From the NCBI GenBank assembly GCA_017507805.1, contig JAFWAC010000034.1, positions 114,735 to 178,734 on the forward strand: a stretch of 64,000 bases of DNA, in the 5' to 3' direction. Below are positions 8,871 to 18,100 of this stretch, piece by piece. Under the pieces are notes generated by a model, which searched no databases, had not been told where the DNA came from, and saw only the letters and a program-made list of their open reading frames with translations. Each line of letters opens with the position of its first letter. The first letter of the stretch is position 1. The position numbers were made by a program, and so were the translations under genes. Origin of the DNA: Clostridia bacterium (GTDB lineage Bacteria; Bacillota; Clostridia; Oscillospirales; Acutalibacteraceae).

Positions 8871-9710
8871 CTAACATATTTTAAGTTGGGTGGCTGTTTG
8901 CGAGGGCGGTGCGTCTTTTTTTATTCTCACCTTATATTCTATATATCTTTCGTTTTCGGTTCTTTTTATATTAGCCTCTATACCCGAGCTTTTTATTGTG
9001 TCCACAAGCTTGGTAAGGCTGTTGGAAAAAAGACGGACATCCCCTATTGCGGATTTTCTCACAGGCTTTTGGGCAACCTCCGTTTTTTCAGGTGCGGCAG
9101 GCTTAAGAATTTCCGAAACATACATTTCTGTTTGGCTTTCACTCAAGCCTTTTTCTATTATATAACCCACAGCCGCCTCGCGTGCAGAAAAAGGCAGCTT
9201 TAAAACGGCATATACCTGTCTTTCCGAAAGTCCTGCTTCTGTTATTTTTTGTTTTATTACCCCGTCAATCCCCAAAACACTCAGCTTATCTGAAAGTGCA
9301 TTCTGCGTCATTCCGAGTCTTGCCGCCGCCTCTGCAGGGGATATTCCGTTTTTAGCAATGGCATCCTCAATCGCCTGAGCCTGCTCAAAAAAATGGAGCT
9401 GACTTCTTTGCAGGTTTTCTATAAGCGCAAAGAGCGCCGCAGTGGCTTGGTCTGTTTTATGTAAAACACAGGGCACGCGCCTCAGTCCTGCCATAATTGC
9501 CGCCTTCAGCCGCCTTTCACCCGAAATCAAATGATAGCTTCCGTCCTCACCCTTGTATACCGACAATGGATGAATTATACCGTTTACAGAGATGCTTTGG
9601 GCGAGCAAAATCAACTCATAATTGTCAAAATGCTTACGGCAACCGTTTGCAGGTGGTACTATTTCCCCCGGGCGCAGCATTAAAAGCTTATTATCGGATA
9701 TAGTATGCAT
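8871..9710 (-). CDS. ParB/Spo0J/Noc family DNA-binding protein
   Basis: A 279-residue ParB-type CTPase clamp. The CTP-binding motif appears as SGERRLKAAIMAG near residue 68, ENLQR near 108, and a helix-turn-helix segment ISPAEAAARLGMTQNALSDKL at about 130-150. A C-terminal dimerisation-like region follows. ATG at 9710 has AGGAGGCGG upstream. It lies directly downstream of rsmG with no parA/soj beside it, which is the arrangement of noc in Bacillus, so a nucleoid-occlusion role is possible. ParB cannot be told from Noc by eye. Transcription is probably separate, since a terminator closes rsmG. Confidence 0.85.
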   Translation of the reverse strand: MHTISDNKLLMLRPGEIVPPANGCRKHFDNYELILLAQSISVNGIIHPLSVYKGEDGSYHLISGERRLKAAIMAGLRRVPCVLHKTDQATAALFALIENLQRSQLHFFEQAQAIEDAIAKNGISPAEAAARLGMTQNALSDKLSVLGIDGVIKQKITEAGLSERQVYAVLKLPFSAREAAVGYIIEKGLSESQTEMYVSEILKPAAPEKTEVAQKPVRKSAIGDVRLFSNSLTKLVDTIKSSGIEANIKRTENERYIEYKVRIKKDAPPSQTATQLKIC

Positions 9711-9803
9711 TACACCGCCTCCTGATTAACTACAATCATTATTGCAAAAAGGAGAGCTTATTGTAAAGAAAAATCGGTCGGGCAAATTCGTGCCAAAAAA
9801 CCA

Positions 9804-9831
9804 AAAACAGCCGTTTTAAAGCGGCTGTTTT
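9804..9831 (-). terminator. Intrinsic terminator after rsmG
   Basis: Arms 9804-9813 and 9822-9831 (AAAACAGCCG / CGGCTGTTTT) form a 10-bp stem with an 8-base loop. On the minus strand it is followed by a T run. It overlaps the rsmG stop codon at 9816. Confidence 0.85.
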
Positions 9832-10535
9832 GAAATATCGTTTGGTTTTCTCGGGTATTTTGGCGGTGTTTGCGATATTTTTTTAAAGGTGACAAAGGCT
9901 CTTTGCTCATTTCCCGTTAAGGTCTCGCATATAATAACAGGTCGTTCAAGCCCCAACACCTTTGTTGCATTACTGCAAAGCTCTGCCTCCTCAAAAGCGG
10001 AGGGACCTTTCATTGCCACAAAGCTTCCGCCCTTTTTAACAAGGGGTGCGCAATATTCTGCAAGCACAGGTAAAGCAGCCACAGCACGGGCTGTTGCAAC
10101 ATCATATTTTTCTCTGTGCTCTTTACTTTTTCCCGCTTCCTCAGCACGCAAATGCACCGTTTCAACCCCTGAAAGTGAAAGCTTTTCTATAACATCATTC
10201 AAAAAAACAAGGCGTTTGTTCAAGCTGTCAAGCAAGGTTACCTTCAAATCGGGACGGACAATTTTAAGCACCATTCCCGGGAAGCCTGCACCTGTGCCGA
10301 CATCTATAAGTGAAGCACTGTCACTCAATTTGCAGTGCTTCAGGAATAAGACACAGTCATAAAAATGCTTGTAAAGCACATCCTCCGGCTCGGTTATAGC
10401 GGTGAGATTTATTTTCTCATTCCATTCAAGCAAAAGATTTCCGTAGGCATTAAGCTGTTTTATACACTGCTCACTAAGCTTAACGCCAAAGTCTTCACAC
10501 AAGGGTGCAATTTTTTCAATCTTAAAATCAATCAT
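9816..10535 (-). CDS. rsmG: 16S rRNA (guanine527-N7)-methyltransferase
   Basis: Methylates G527 of 16S rRNA using S-adenosylmethionine. The 239-residue product has the SAM motif LIDVGTGAGFPG at residues 77-88, TLLDSLNKRLVFL next, and ATARAVAALPVLAEYC, all typical of RsmG/GidB. ATG at 10535 is preceded by AGGAGAAA; the longer frame reaching 10670 lies inside trmB and is rejected. The start overlaps the trmB stop by eight bases, indicating coupling. Its neighbour downstream is the parB-like gene, an ancient near-origin pairing. Confidence 0.95.
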   Translation of the reverse strand: MIDFKIEKIAPLCEDFGVKLSEQCIKQLNAYGNLLLEWNEKINLTAITEPEDVLYKHFYDCVLFLKHCKLSDSASLIDVGTGAGFPGMVLKIVRPDLKVTLLDSLNKRLVFLNDVIEKLSLSGVETVHLRAEEAGKSKEHREKYDVATARAVAALPVLAEYCAPLVKKGGSFVAMKGPSAFEEAELCSNATKVLGLERPVIICETLTGNEQRAFVTFKKISQTPPKYPRKPNDISKQPL

Positions 10536-11214
10536 CTTTTTTCTCCTGTAGGTAGGCTTCAAGTCTGTAAATCGGCTGACCGAGACTTGCAAAACGATGC
10601 TCATACTCGGTTTCGATATTTCCCTCAAAGTCGCTGTTATGCAGGTCAAGTGAAACATTTTTAAGAGCAAAGCCCTCTGCCGTCAAATTTTCTACCGAAA
10701 ATTCAAAAAAATGCATATTATCGGTTTTCTGATGTATTTCTGCACCAGACTTTAAAAGCCGCTTATAAATCCTTAAAAATTTTGTATGGGTTAATCGGTG
10801 AGAAGCATAAGCCTTTTTCGGAAACGGACAGGAAAAATTAAGAAACAGTCTGTCAACGCTTTCCTCTTTAAGATATTTTTCAAGGTACTCGGCAGAGCTT
10901 TTAATAAACCTTAAATTAGGCAGATTTGCCTTTTTTGCCGCTTCGCAGGCTTCAACAAGCACATTTCCGCTTTTCTCAACCGCCAAAAGATTGATGTCGG
11001 GATTTTTTGCCGCAAACTCGCAGGCAAATTTACCCTTTCCGCAACCGATTTCAAGGTACAAGGGCTGTTTCTTTTCAAACCAGCTATCCAAATCTATATA
11101 TTTTTTTAAGATCACAGCGGTATTAAAATTCCGGTCTGCCAAATCATCGGTATATAAAATATCCGATACCTCTCTTAGTCTTTCCTCGAGATTTTTCTTT
11201 TTCCTCATCCTCAT
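10528..11214 (-). CDS. trmB: tRNA (guanine46-N7)-methyltransferase
   Basis: Methylates G46 in the variable loop of tRNA. The SAM motif LYLEIGCGKGKFACEFA lies at about residue 50. The downstream signature is FSCPFPKKAYASHRLTH instead of the more common SDPWPKKRHxKRRL, a divergence in the active-site loop. The C-terminal TEYEHRFASLGQPIYRLEA matches the family (TxYExxF). Length 228 residues is normal. Start at 11214 is supported by AAAGGCGGAT upstream; an ATG two codons later is the alternative. It is coupled to rsmG by overlap. Confidence 0.93.
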   Translation of the reverse strand: MRMRKKKNLEERLREVSDILYTDDLADRNFNTAVILKKYIDLDSWFEKKQPLYLEIGCGKGKFACEFAAKNPDINLLAVEKSGNVLVEACEAAKKANLPNLRFIKSSAEYLEKYLKEESVDRLFLNFSCPFPKKAYASHRLTHTKFLRIYKRLLKSGAEIHQKTDNMHFFEFSVENLTAEGFALKNVSLDLHNSDFEGNIETEYEHRFASLGQPIYRLEAYLQEKKDD

Positions 11215-11288
11215 ATTTTTAATCCGCCTTTACTTTGTTACTGATGCCACAGTTTTACCCCTACGGTAGGCTTGTGATAAATTTATAC

Positions 11289-11316
11289 AGGGGCGACCAT
11301 AAAGGTTGCCTGCCTT
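11289..11316. repeat. Diverged REP-like hairpin
   Basis: GGCGACC (11292-11298) and GGTTGCC (11304-11310) form an imperfect hairpin next to GGGG. A CCTACGGTAGG palindrome lies just beyond, at about 11260. The core GGGGCGACC recurs in the perfect palindrome at 53987-54015, so this may be a decayed copy of the same family. It occupies the gap between rnmV and trmB. Confidence 0.35.
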
Positions 11317-11901
11317 TTATTGCAAGCTGAGGATAAATTCCTCATAGGTGAAAATTGTGTTTAAAATATCCAGCATTGCATTTGGTGATAAATTTTCGGG
11401 TAGGGAGAGCTTTTTTAAATATTCCCGTCTTTTCTCACTGCTGTTTTCTCCGCCCGAAAGCCCTGCCAGATACATATCTGTTTTGGTGATTTTTTTGCCC
11501 TTTTTTTCAATATATTTTCCACAAACTCCGCTTCGTTCAAGGGCTTTTGTTATTATTTCGGGTGTCATACCCTCAACACCCAAAAGTCCCTCTCGGCTTT
11601 GGGTGCTTTTTCTTTTTTCCTTGCCCTTAAGACAGGGCACATAAACATTGATTATCCTTCCATCGCCCGAAATTTTTTTGATATGAGCGCGTATCATAGC
11701 TCCTGCGCTGTCAGAATCGGTCATTATTATAATTCCGCTTCTTTTTGCCAGGGTGCGTATCAGCTCGCACTTTTCCCTGTCCTTAAAAATGCCGAAGCCG
11801 TTTGTGGGAATTATAAGGGCGTCAATAACATTTTCCAAGGTGATTTTATCGTATTTCCCCTCAACAATAACCGGCTGTTCAAGCCTTATCAACCGACTCA
11901 C
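11317..11901 (-). CDS. rnmV: Ribonuclease M5 family TOPRIM protein
   Basis: Predicted maturase of 5S rRNA. The TOPRIM fold is clear: PVIVEGKYDKITL at residues 10-22 supplies the catalytic Glu, and IIMTDSDSAG near residue 58 supplies the DxD metal site. The 194-residue length and the C-terminal helical part fit RNase M5. The start at 11901 overlaps the end of holA by 23 bases, with no other Met in frame before the motif, so translation is probably coupled to holA. rnmV is near-origin in Bacillus as well. Confidence 0.9.
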   Translation of the reverse strand: MSRLIRLEQPVIVEGKYDKITLENVIDALIIPTNGFGIFKDREKCELIRTLAKRSGIIIMTDSDSAGAMIRAHIKKISGDGRIINVYVPCLKGKEKRKSTQSREGLLGVEGMTPEIITKALERSGVCGKYIEKKGKKITKTDMYLAGLSGGENSSEKRREYLKKLSLPENLSPNAMLDILNTIFTYEEFILSLQ

Positions 11902-12937
11902 CCTTCACAATTATATAAATAAGCTTAATTATAAGCTGTTCAAGCACTATCCGCCCGTCTGCACCAAAGGATTTAAGGCTGTTATCAGCGGCGGTTAATG
12001 CCTCAAGGCTTAAAGATAGCCGTTTAAAATCAAACTTTTTAAGGCTTGTTGCCGCCTTTTCAAGCACAAATTCCCTACCCTTATATCCAAAAGCAGAGCT
12101 TACCTGAGAAACGGTGCCGCCATCACTTTTTGCGGTGTAAATACGGAACATATCAACATAAACCGAGGAAATGCTGTGCAGAATTATCATCGGCTCGATG
12201 CGCATAAAGAAAAGCTCGTCCAAGGCGGTGAGAGAAGCCGAAATGTCACACGCGATAATATGCTTTGAAAGATTGTAAACCGAAGCCTCCACCGTTTTAA
12301 TGCAAACTCTATCCACCGTTTCGCGTGTGATGGGGGTGCTACCCGAAAAGGCGCAAAGCTTGTCAAGCTCATTTCGCAGGATATTTATATCCTCGCCTGC
12401 CGTCTCAATAAGATATTTCGCGGTAGCAGAATCCATTTTACAGCCGCGTTTTGATGCGCCGTCTGTGAGCATTTTTATAAGCTCAGGCATCTTGCGGTGG
12501 TCAAGCTTTACTGCCATTCCCCCCGCCTTTTCGGCTGAGGCAACAATTCTCTTGAACTTTGAGCTTTTTTTACTGTCAAACTCTAAATTATCAAATCTCA
12601 GAATTATAACCGCACTGTCCGAAGCCTCGCTTAAAAGACTGCAAAGTCTGTCAAGGTCTGTTTTGGAGCAATGCTCAAAGTCATAATCATCAAGTAAAAT
12701 ACACTTTTTATCTGCCATAAATGGAAGCTGCATTGCGGCATCGTAAACCTCCTGCAAATCACAGGAAGCGCCGAATTTGCAATAGTTGAATACATCATCA
12801 GGCTCGGTGATTTTTTTCGTAATTTTATCCGAATAGGTCTTTTTGAGATAGCCGTCCTCACCGAAAAGTATATAAACGGGCAACAGCTCCCCCGAAGCGA
12901 TATTCTTTTTAAGTGCTTCCTCAAAAGCTATTGCCAT
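11879..12937 (-). CDS. holA: DNA polymerase III delta subunit
   Basis: Clamp-loader delta subunit that opens the beta clamp. The 352-residue product shows the family N-terminus (PVYILFGEDGYLKK near residue 20), the PFMADKKCILLDD segment, and AGEDINILRNELDKL near residue 190, all typical of HolA. ATG at 12937 has GAAGGGTG upstream. Only 17 bases separate it from the stop of the upstream RyR-domain gene, so this essential gene may receive transcription from the accessory operon. No own promoter is obvious in the short gap. Confidence 0.92.
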   Translation of the reverse strand: MAIAFEEALKKNIASGELLPVYILFGEDGYLKKTYSDKITKKITEPDDVFNYCKFGASCDLQEVYDAAMQLPFMADKKCILLDDYDFEHCSKTDLDRLCSLLSEASDSAVIILRFDNLEFDSKKSSKFKRIVASAEKAGGMAVKLDHRKMPELIKMLTDGASKRGCKMDSATAKYLIETAGEDINILRNELDKLCAFSGSTPITRETVDRVCIKTVEASVYNLSKHIIACDISASLTALDELFFMRIEPMIILHSISSVYVDMFRIYTAKSDGGTVSQVSSAFGYKGREFVLEKAATSLKKFDFKRLSLSLEALTAADNSLKSFGADGRIVLEQLIIKLIYIIVKGESVDKA

Positions 12938-12954
12938 TTACATACACACCCTTC

Positions 12955-14784
12955 TTAATAATCATCCTTTTCCTGCTCGGACAGCGGCAATGCATCAAAC
13001 GGGATAAGCAGATGATGGTTCTTTGCCAAATCGTTGCGCTTGGGCGCATAACAATATCCCTCCGAACGCATATAGGCATTCCAGCGGCAATGCTCTAACT
13101 TTCTTAATGCCCATTTTTCCTCGTCAGTTCTTTGTGAGACAGGCTTCTCGATGCCCGCCATTTTACACTTCTTTTTCATTTTCTTATGGATAACCGAAGC
13201 CACTGAGGATTTATAATTGTAATCATATTGCCAGAATTGTGCCTCGGTTCCGCCGTAATCATCCCTGTGACGGCTGAGTGCCGCCATTTCAACCTCACCG
13301 TCTATGATAACCGACTCTGAATAGGCAGTATCCCTGTCGCCTATAAACTCAATATCATAGCTCTTGCTTTTAAAGTTTGTTATCCCCTTTAAGGCATTGC
13401 TCTTATCTGTATCATAAACTATCGCCTGAATTTTGGGATTTATTCCCGAGCGTTCAAACAACATTCTCAGCTTCATTGCAACCGAAATGTTAAGCTCATC
13501 ATTACCCAATGCAACAAGCACATAGGTAACCTGCGGCATTGCACAAATCATATCATCAAAGGTTTTGGTAGTAACATCCACCCCTGAGAAAATTGATATT
13601 TCATACTTTGCCTCACCGTCAACGGTCGAATTAGAGTTAAATCTCTCGTCCATAAGCTCGGGACAAAGCGACCTGAATTTAAGCTCGGCATCGGGGTCGG
13701 CATCAAATGCGCTTATTCTCACGCGGTATCCGTCCATCTGGCAAAACCAAGCAAGGGTTTTGGTCATTTCAGCTCCGTGCTTACCCATTCCCACAACCAA
13801 AGCCGAAATATCCTTTGCCCCTGTTTCGGGGTTTTCGACAGCGCTTTCAAAAATATTTTCAAAGCCCGAATCGTACAAGGTTCTGCTTATAAGTGACTGA
13901 ACCTCATTCACACGGCGCACCTTTATTTTTATTTCATCGCCGCCGTCAGCGAATGCTCTCGACAAAAGCGGCTCCGCCTCTGCCTGGGTGGAGAAAACAT
14001 AAAGCTTGGTATTATCGCGGTTTTTATAGCGCGTCACCAATTTGAGCCCTTGATTAATATTTTCGGAATGGTCCTCACCGATAGTGAAAAAATGAAGCCA
14101 TCCACCCTTGCTGTGAACCGTGAAATTAACCGTTACAATATCCTTTTTAAAGCAAATCGCACCCAGCTCGCGAGCCTTTTCGATAAGCTCAAAGCTACGC
14201 TCCTCCTCCTTTTCAAAAACATCGGTAAAAACAGCAAAGCGATTTTTAATCGGCTCTCCGTTTTCGTTTGTCCTTCCGTTGGCGCTTAAAATGCTTTTTG
14301 CCAACGAGAGGGATTTTTCACTAAGCTCTGAAAAAATGTAGATATCTGAACGGTAGTTTACGGCAAACCTTATGTAAGCCAAGACATTTTTGAAAAAGGA
14401 CAAAACAAATCCGAAGGTAAGCAACGGCGCAACAACAAACAGCACCGAAAACAGTATCGAATAGCCGTATTCAAGCCAACCTATGGACTCTGCAAGGTTT
14501 TGAGTTACAAAGGTAAAATCCCCATCAACAACAAAAAGGCGAATCATATTGTGAATTGAAATCAAAAAGGTCTCAAAGGGACTGCAATTATATGCAGCAA
14601 ATGCCTCGCCGTAAATTGGGATAAAGAGCAAAAATGAGGAAACTATTACTCCCCCAAATAAAATGCGGATTGGAGTTAAAATTCTGCCGCTTTTATATTT
14701 TGCCCTGAATCTGAAAATTGCAAACAACACTGATGCCGCAAAAACAGCTAATGAAATAATGAAAAAAGAAAGCCATTTTCCCAT
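12955..14784 (-). CDS. Channel-like two-Rossmann (TrkA-N-like) protein with C-terminal RyR domain
   Basis: A 609-residue protein. Residues 1-150 hold about three to four hydrophobic segments, including one at 2-24 and one near 110-130, with a pore-like stretch between. Two Rossmann-like segments follow: IYIFSELSEKSLSLAKSI and, near residue 330, ALVVGMGKHGAEMTKTLAWF with a GxGxxG fingerprint. This order resembles ion-channel regulators of the TrkA-N/CASTOR type. The last 65 residues (EKWALRKLEHCRWNAYMRSE, then HLLIPFDALPLSEQEKDDY) match the RyR domain, a suspected ligand sensor. ATG at 14784 was chosen for GGGAGGT upstream. It is the last gene of the tubulin/vWA operon, after an internal hairpin. 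Inference: a ligand-gated ion-flux effector. Confidence 0.75.
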   Translation of the reverse strand: MGKWLSFFIISLAVFAASVLFAIFRFRAKYKSGRILTPIRILFGGVIVSSFLLFIPIYGEAFAAYNCSPFETFLISIHNMIRLFVVDGDFTFVTQNLAESIGWLEYGYSILFSVLFVVAPLLTFGFVLSFFKNVLAYIRFAVNYRSDIYIFSELSEKSLSLAKSILSANGRTNENGEPIKNRFAVFTDVFEKEEERSFELIEKARELGAICFKKDIVTVNFTVHSKGGWLHFFTIGEDHSENINQGLKLVTRYKNRDNTKLYVFSTQAEAEPLLSRAFADGGDEIKIKVRRVNEVQSLISRTLYDSGFENIFESAVENPETGAKDISALVVGMGKHGAEMTKTLAWFCQMDGYRVRISAFDADPDAELKFRSLCPELMDERFNSNSTVDGEAKYEISIFSGVDVTTKTFDDMICAMPQVTYVLVALGNDELNISVAMKLRMLFERSGINPKIQAIVYDTDKSNALKGITNFKSKSYDIEFIGDRDTAYSESVIIDGEVEMAALSRHRDDYGGTEAQFWQYDYNYKSSVASVIHKKMKKKCKMAGIEKPVSQRTDEEKWALRKLEHCRWNAYMRSEGYCYAPKRNDLAKNHHLLIPFDALPLSEQEKDDY

Positions 14785-14814
14785 TAGTTTTACCTCCCGA
14801 AAGAAATTAAATAG

Positions 14815-14842
14815 GTAAAACACGGCTTTCGCCGTGTTTTAC
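14815..14842 (-). terminator. Intra-operon hairpin (attenuating terminator)
   Basis: A perfect 12-bp stem (14815-14826 and 14831-14842, GTAAAACACGGC) with a 4-base loop separates the small zinc protein gene from the RyR-domain gene. The stem end supplies a short T run on the minus strand. It may lower expression of the last gene relative to the rest of the operon. Confidence 0.75.
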
Positions 14843-14847
14843 TGAAA

Positions 14848-15099
14848 TCAGAACAAATCTCTTTTAAATTCCTCGACATCGCCGCCGACAGCAAGTGACA
14901 AGGCGTGCTGTTTTTCTGCACAATCCTTACAGATAATCTGTTCCTCATCATTAAGCAGATCGGAAACAATGTTGGGCTTGTAGCCGGCACCCACAAAAAA
15001 GTCGCCGCAATCGTCACATTTGTGGGCAAGCTTGGGAACAAAAACAACACCTGCTACCACTATTACAAGAATAACCGCAAACAAAAGTATTTTTTTCAT
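14848..15099 (-). CDS. Small membrane-anchored CxxC...CxxC zinc protein
   Basis: An 83-residue protein: MKK, then a hydrophobic helix at about 4-25, then HKCDDCGDFF and, 32 residues on, ICKDCAEK. The paired CxxC motifs suggest a small zinc ribbon on the outer face or just beyond the membrane anchor. The pattern resembles the CDFCG...CMAC cluster inside the giant protein encoded immediately upstream. ATG at 15099 has AAAGGGGAAAG upstream; a longer start would overlap the previous gene. It is not a recognised family. Its place in the operon suggests a partner or substrate of the giant peptidase, which is inference. Confidence 0.7.
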   Translation of the reverse strand: MKKILLFAVILVIVVAGVVFVPKLAHKCDDCGDFFVGAGYKPNIVSDLLNDEEQIICKDCAEKQHALSLAVGGDVEEFKRDLF

Positions 15100-15115
15100 T
15101 TCTCTTTCCCCTTTT

Positions 15116-18100
15116 TCAAAGCTTTGTAAGGTGCAATGCAATGGTCAGCTTTTCATTGCTTGAGGAATACATATATGCGTTACCTACCCTGTGATTTGAT
15201 TTTAAATTAGAAAATTGAATTATCTCCCTGAATTTTGCATTGTCTATAAGTGCAGTCTTAGCCTCTGAAAATACCTTTTCGTCTGCGAATTTGAAGGAAA
15301 CATCAAATCTTTCAAAATCAACACTCCGGCAAACAACCGACCTTATTTTGTTGAAATCATATTTCTCAAAGAAAAGACCGTGTCTGCGGTGATAGTTACA
15401 CTTAGTAGCGGTACAAACAGGAAGCGGGAACTCGCTTACAGGGGTGTGCGCATCAAGTCTGGAAAGCTCCGCTGTGGTGATGCAGAAGCAATCATAGCTT
15501 ATAGCCTCACTCTGGGCTTTTTCCTTTTTGGTGTCTGTTCCGTCACCCCAAGTAGTATCAAGGTGGTAATAATCGCCCTCAAGCTTAACCATATTCCAAG
15601 CGTGGGTATCGCTTGTGACATAGGTACATTCAATTCCGCACAGATTAAGCAAATACTGTGTTGCCTTTGCGTAGCCTGCGCAGACAGCCTTTTTGTTCAC
15701 AAACACACCGTAGATAGAGCGCAGGTCATCGGGTATATCGGAGGAGATGTTACCGTTCTGGCGCTCAAGACCTACCGTATCATAATCCACAAGGCGGATT
15801 ATATTTTCGTAGATATGAAGTGTTGCCTCATAGTCGCTCATAGACGAGGTAATGCCACTCATAAATGCCTTAACGGCAGTATCAAGCTTTTTCTGCCTTT
15901 TTTCAGCCTCAGCACGCGGCATACAATACTCAAATTCCACACGATTAACAATATGGGTTACTGTGTCAAAATAATATGTGGCGCCGTGCTGGAACCAGAA
16001 AATTTCGGGATGGTCGCGCTGAACAAAATCAATAATTTTATTAACCTGCGTATCAGTGATAGTAATATCGGTCACTGCAAGCTCAGGCACAAAGTCATTT
16101 ACCGCCTGCAAAGCAGCATCATAAAACCGTTTTTCCTCCCCCGAAAGCAAGCCGTAGGCATACATATTAACCTTACCGGGAGTGCGGTTGACAGGACCCT
16201 TTATCGGCTCGGCAGGTGTTGCGCCGCCGTTGCCTGAATTATTGTCGCCATCCTCAGGAGTAAGCGCATTAGGGTCTTTAGGCATTATCACCGTAAAGGC
16301 GCCGCAATATTCAGGCTTAAGGGGTGTTTCCCTGTCAAGGAAAGGTGTGGGCTTTGTAATAACAGTACCCAATGAGAAAGGATAATTTGCCCTGTATCTC
16401 AGGAAGCCTCTGCCATACTCATCATCGCGGTAGGCGGTGATGATTTCCTCCCGTTTAGCGGTGGCAGGCTCATTAATCAGGTAGGCATACTGAATTTCTA
16501 CCCATTTTGCCATTCCCTCATAGATTTCAAGGCGCATTTTTCTGCCGTACTTCCTGCGGATTGCACGGTCGTCCCAATTAATATATTGCCAGATATGTGT
16601 AAGCTCGTGCGCCATTGTGAGCATGGATGCCATTCTCGGTGAGCCGTTCTCAACCAAAAGGGTGTAGCCATTTTTGTCACTTATAGCAACACCAAGCACA
16701 CGCCCATCGCTTTTCGGTGTGGGAACAAAAGCCTGCCCCAAACGCTTGTGGAGTGTTTTGGAGTTTACCATCTGAACCTTTATTCCAACATTAATTCTTA
16801 TACCGAAAAATGCCTCCATATTTCGTTTGACATCCTCGAAAATCTTGCGGAATTCTTCCCCTGTTTTTATGGCGGTGCGACTGCATGCCATACAGCGGTC
16901 GCGTCCGTCCGCCAGGGTTTCATACTCTACCCCGTAAATCTCACAGCCGCAGAAATCGCAGTAGCGCGAATCGGGCTTTCCGGGCTTGAAGGTAGCCTCA
17001 ACCATCTCGGCAACATTTTTGTTTTCTCTTGCCTGCTTCAGAGCATTTCTGTCCATTCCCATTGCCGACAAATACTCCAGCGTGCCGCGCAAATCCAATT
17101 GTGTTGGCTCCTCGTCAGCGCCGAAAAGGGTATAATATCTTTCGTGGTAAGGCTTGCGCTCAACCGAAAAGCCCGCCTTTGTGTCGGCAGTGTTTTCAGC
17201 AGGTGAAACAATTTCATTCCTAAAAGGCATTTCAGTAACCTCCGCCGCTTCCTTAGCAACACCCTCTGCATCGGTTTCTTCAGGCTCAGGATCTGTGGGT
17301 GCTTCTGCTTGAGGTTCGGCTTCCTCTGCCGTTTTTGCAGGTTCTTCAGCTTCAGCCTCCGGCTGTTCCTCGGTAGCTTCGGGTTCTTCAGGCTTCTCGG
17401 GATTTTTGCGTTTTTTACGCTTTAACCAGCCAAAAATGCCCTTTGGCTCCTTTTCATCCTCGGCAGGAGCTTCCTTTTCCTGCTCGGTGTCTTCTGTCGG
17501 AGTGGTTTCCTCCTCAGGTTGCTCACCCTCGGTCTCGGGGGTGGTATTTTCCTCCTCAGGCTTTTCAGGCTCCTGCGGCGGAAGCTCACCATCGACAGGC
17601 TCGTCACCCTCTGTAGGAGTTTCCTCCTTTGGCTTTTTCTTAAACCAGCCCTTTATTTTTTCAAATATTTTCTTAATTCCTCTACCTATTTTTGAGAAAA
17701 TTCCCTTTTTCTTTGAATTTTCTTCCTCCTCGGTATCGGTGAAAATTATCGGGGGAATGGGCTCGGACGGCGGATTAAGGCTGTTTTCAAGTGTGATACT
17801 GTGCCAATTAAGATAATCGTGAATGATTTTGAAAATTCTCTCAAGATTTCTTTCAACCGCCACAGTAAGACCTAAATCAAGCTGGCTGTCCTCAATAATA
17901 TAAATCGAATTGGTGCCGTTACTGCAACCCTCACCTTTAATCGAGTAGGTAAGAGGATTTACACCCTCAGGCAAATCAATATCCTCCGTAACAGCGCATA
18001 TAAACGCCTGATTTTCGGCAAAAAGTGTTCTGAAAATTTCATTGAACAAAAGTGTAACGGTATAACGGATATTATCGTTAAGCTTACCGTCAAGCTCAGG

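Noticed and set aside
9657-9675. TTTCCCCCGGG resembling a Noc-binding site
   Set aside because: Not palindromic enough (ATTTCCCGGGAAAT expected) and inside the parB-like coding region.
15380-16237. 285-codon plus-strand frame
   Set aside because: Antisense to the transglutaminase-like part of the giant gene; no family resemblance.
17406-17816. Ser/Val/Gly-rich 136-codon plus-strand frame
   Set aside because: Mirror image of the Pro/Glu-rich linker of the giant protein; composition explains it.
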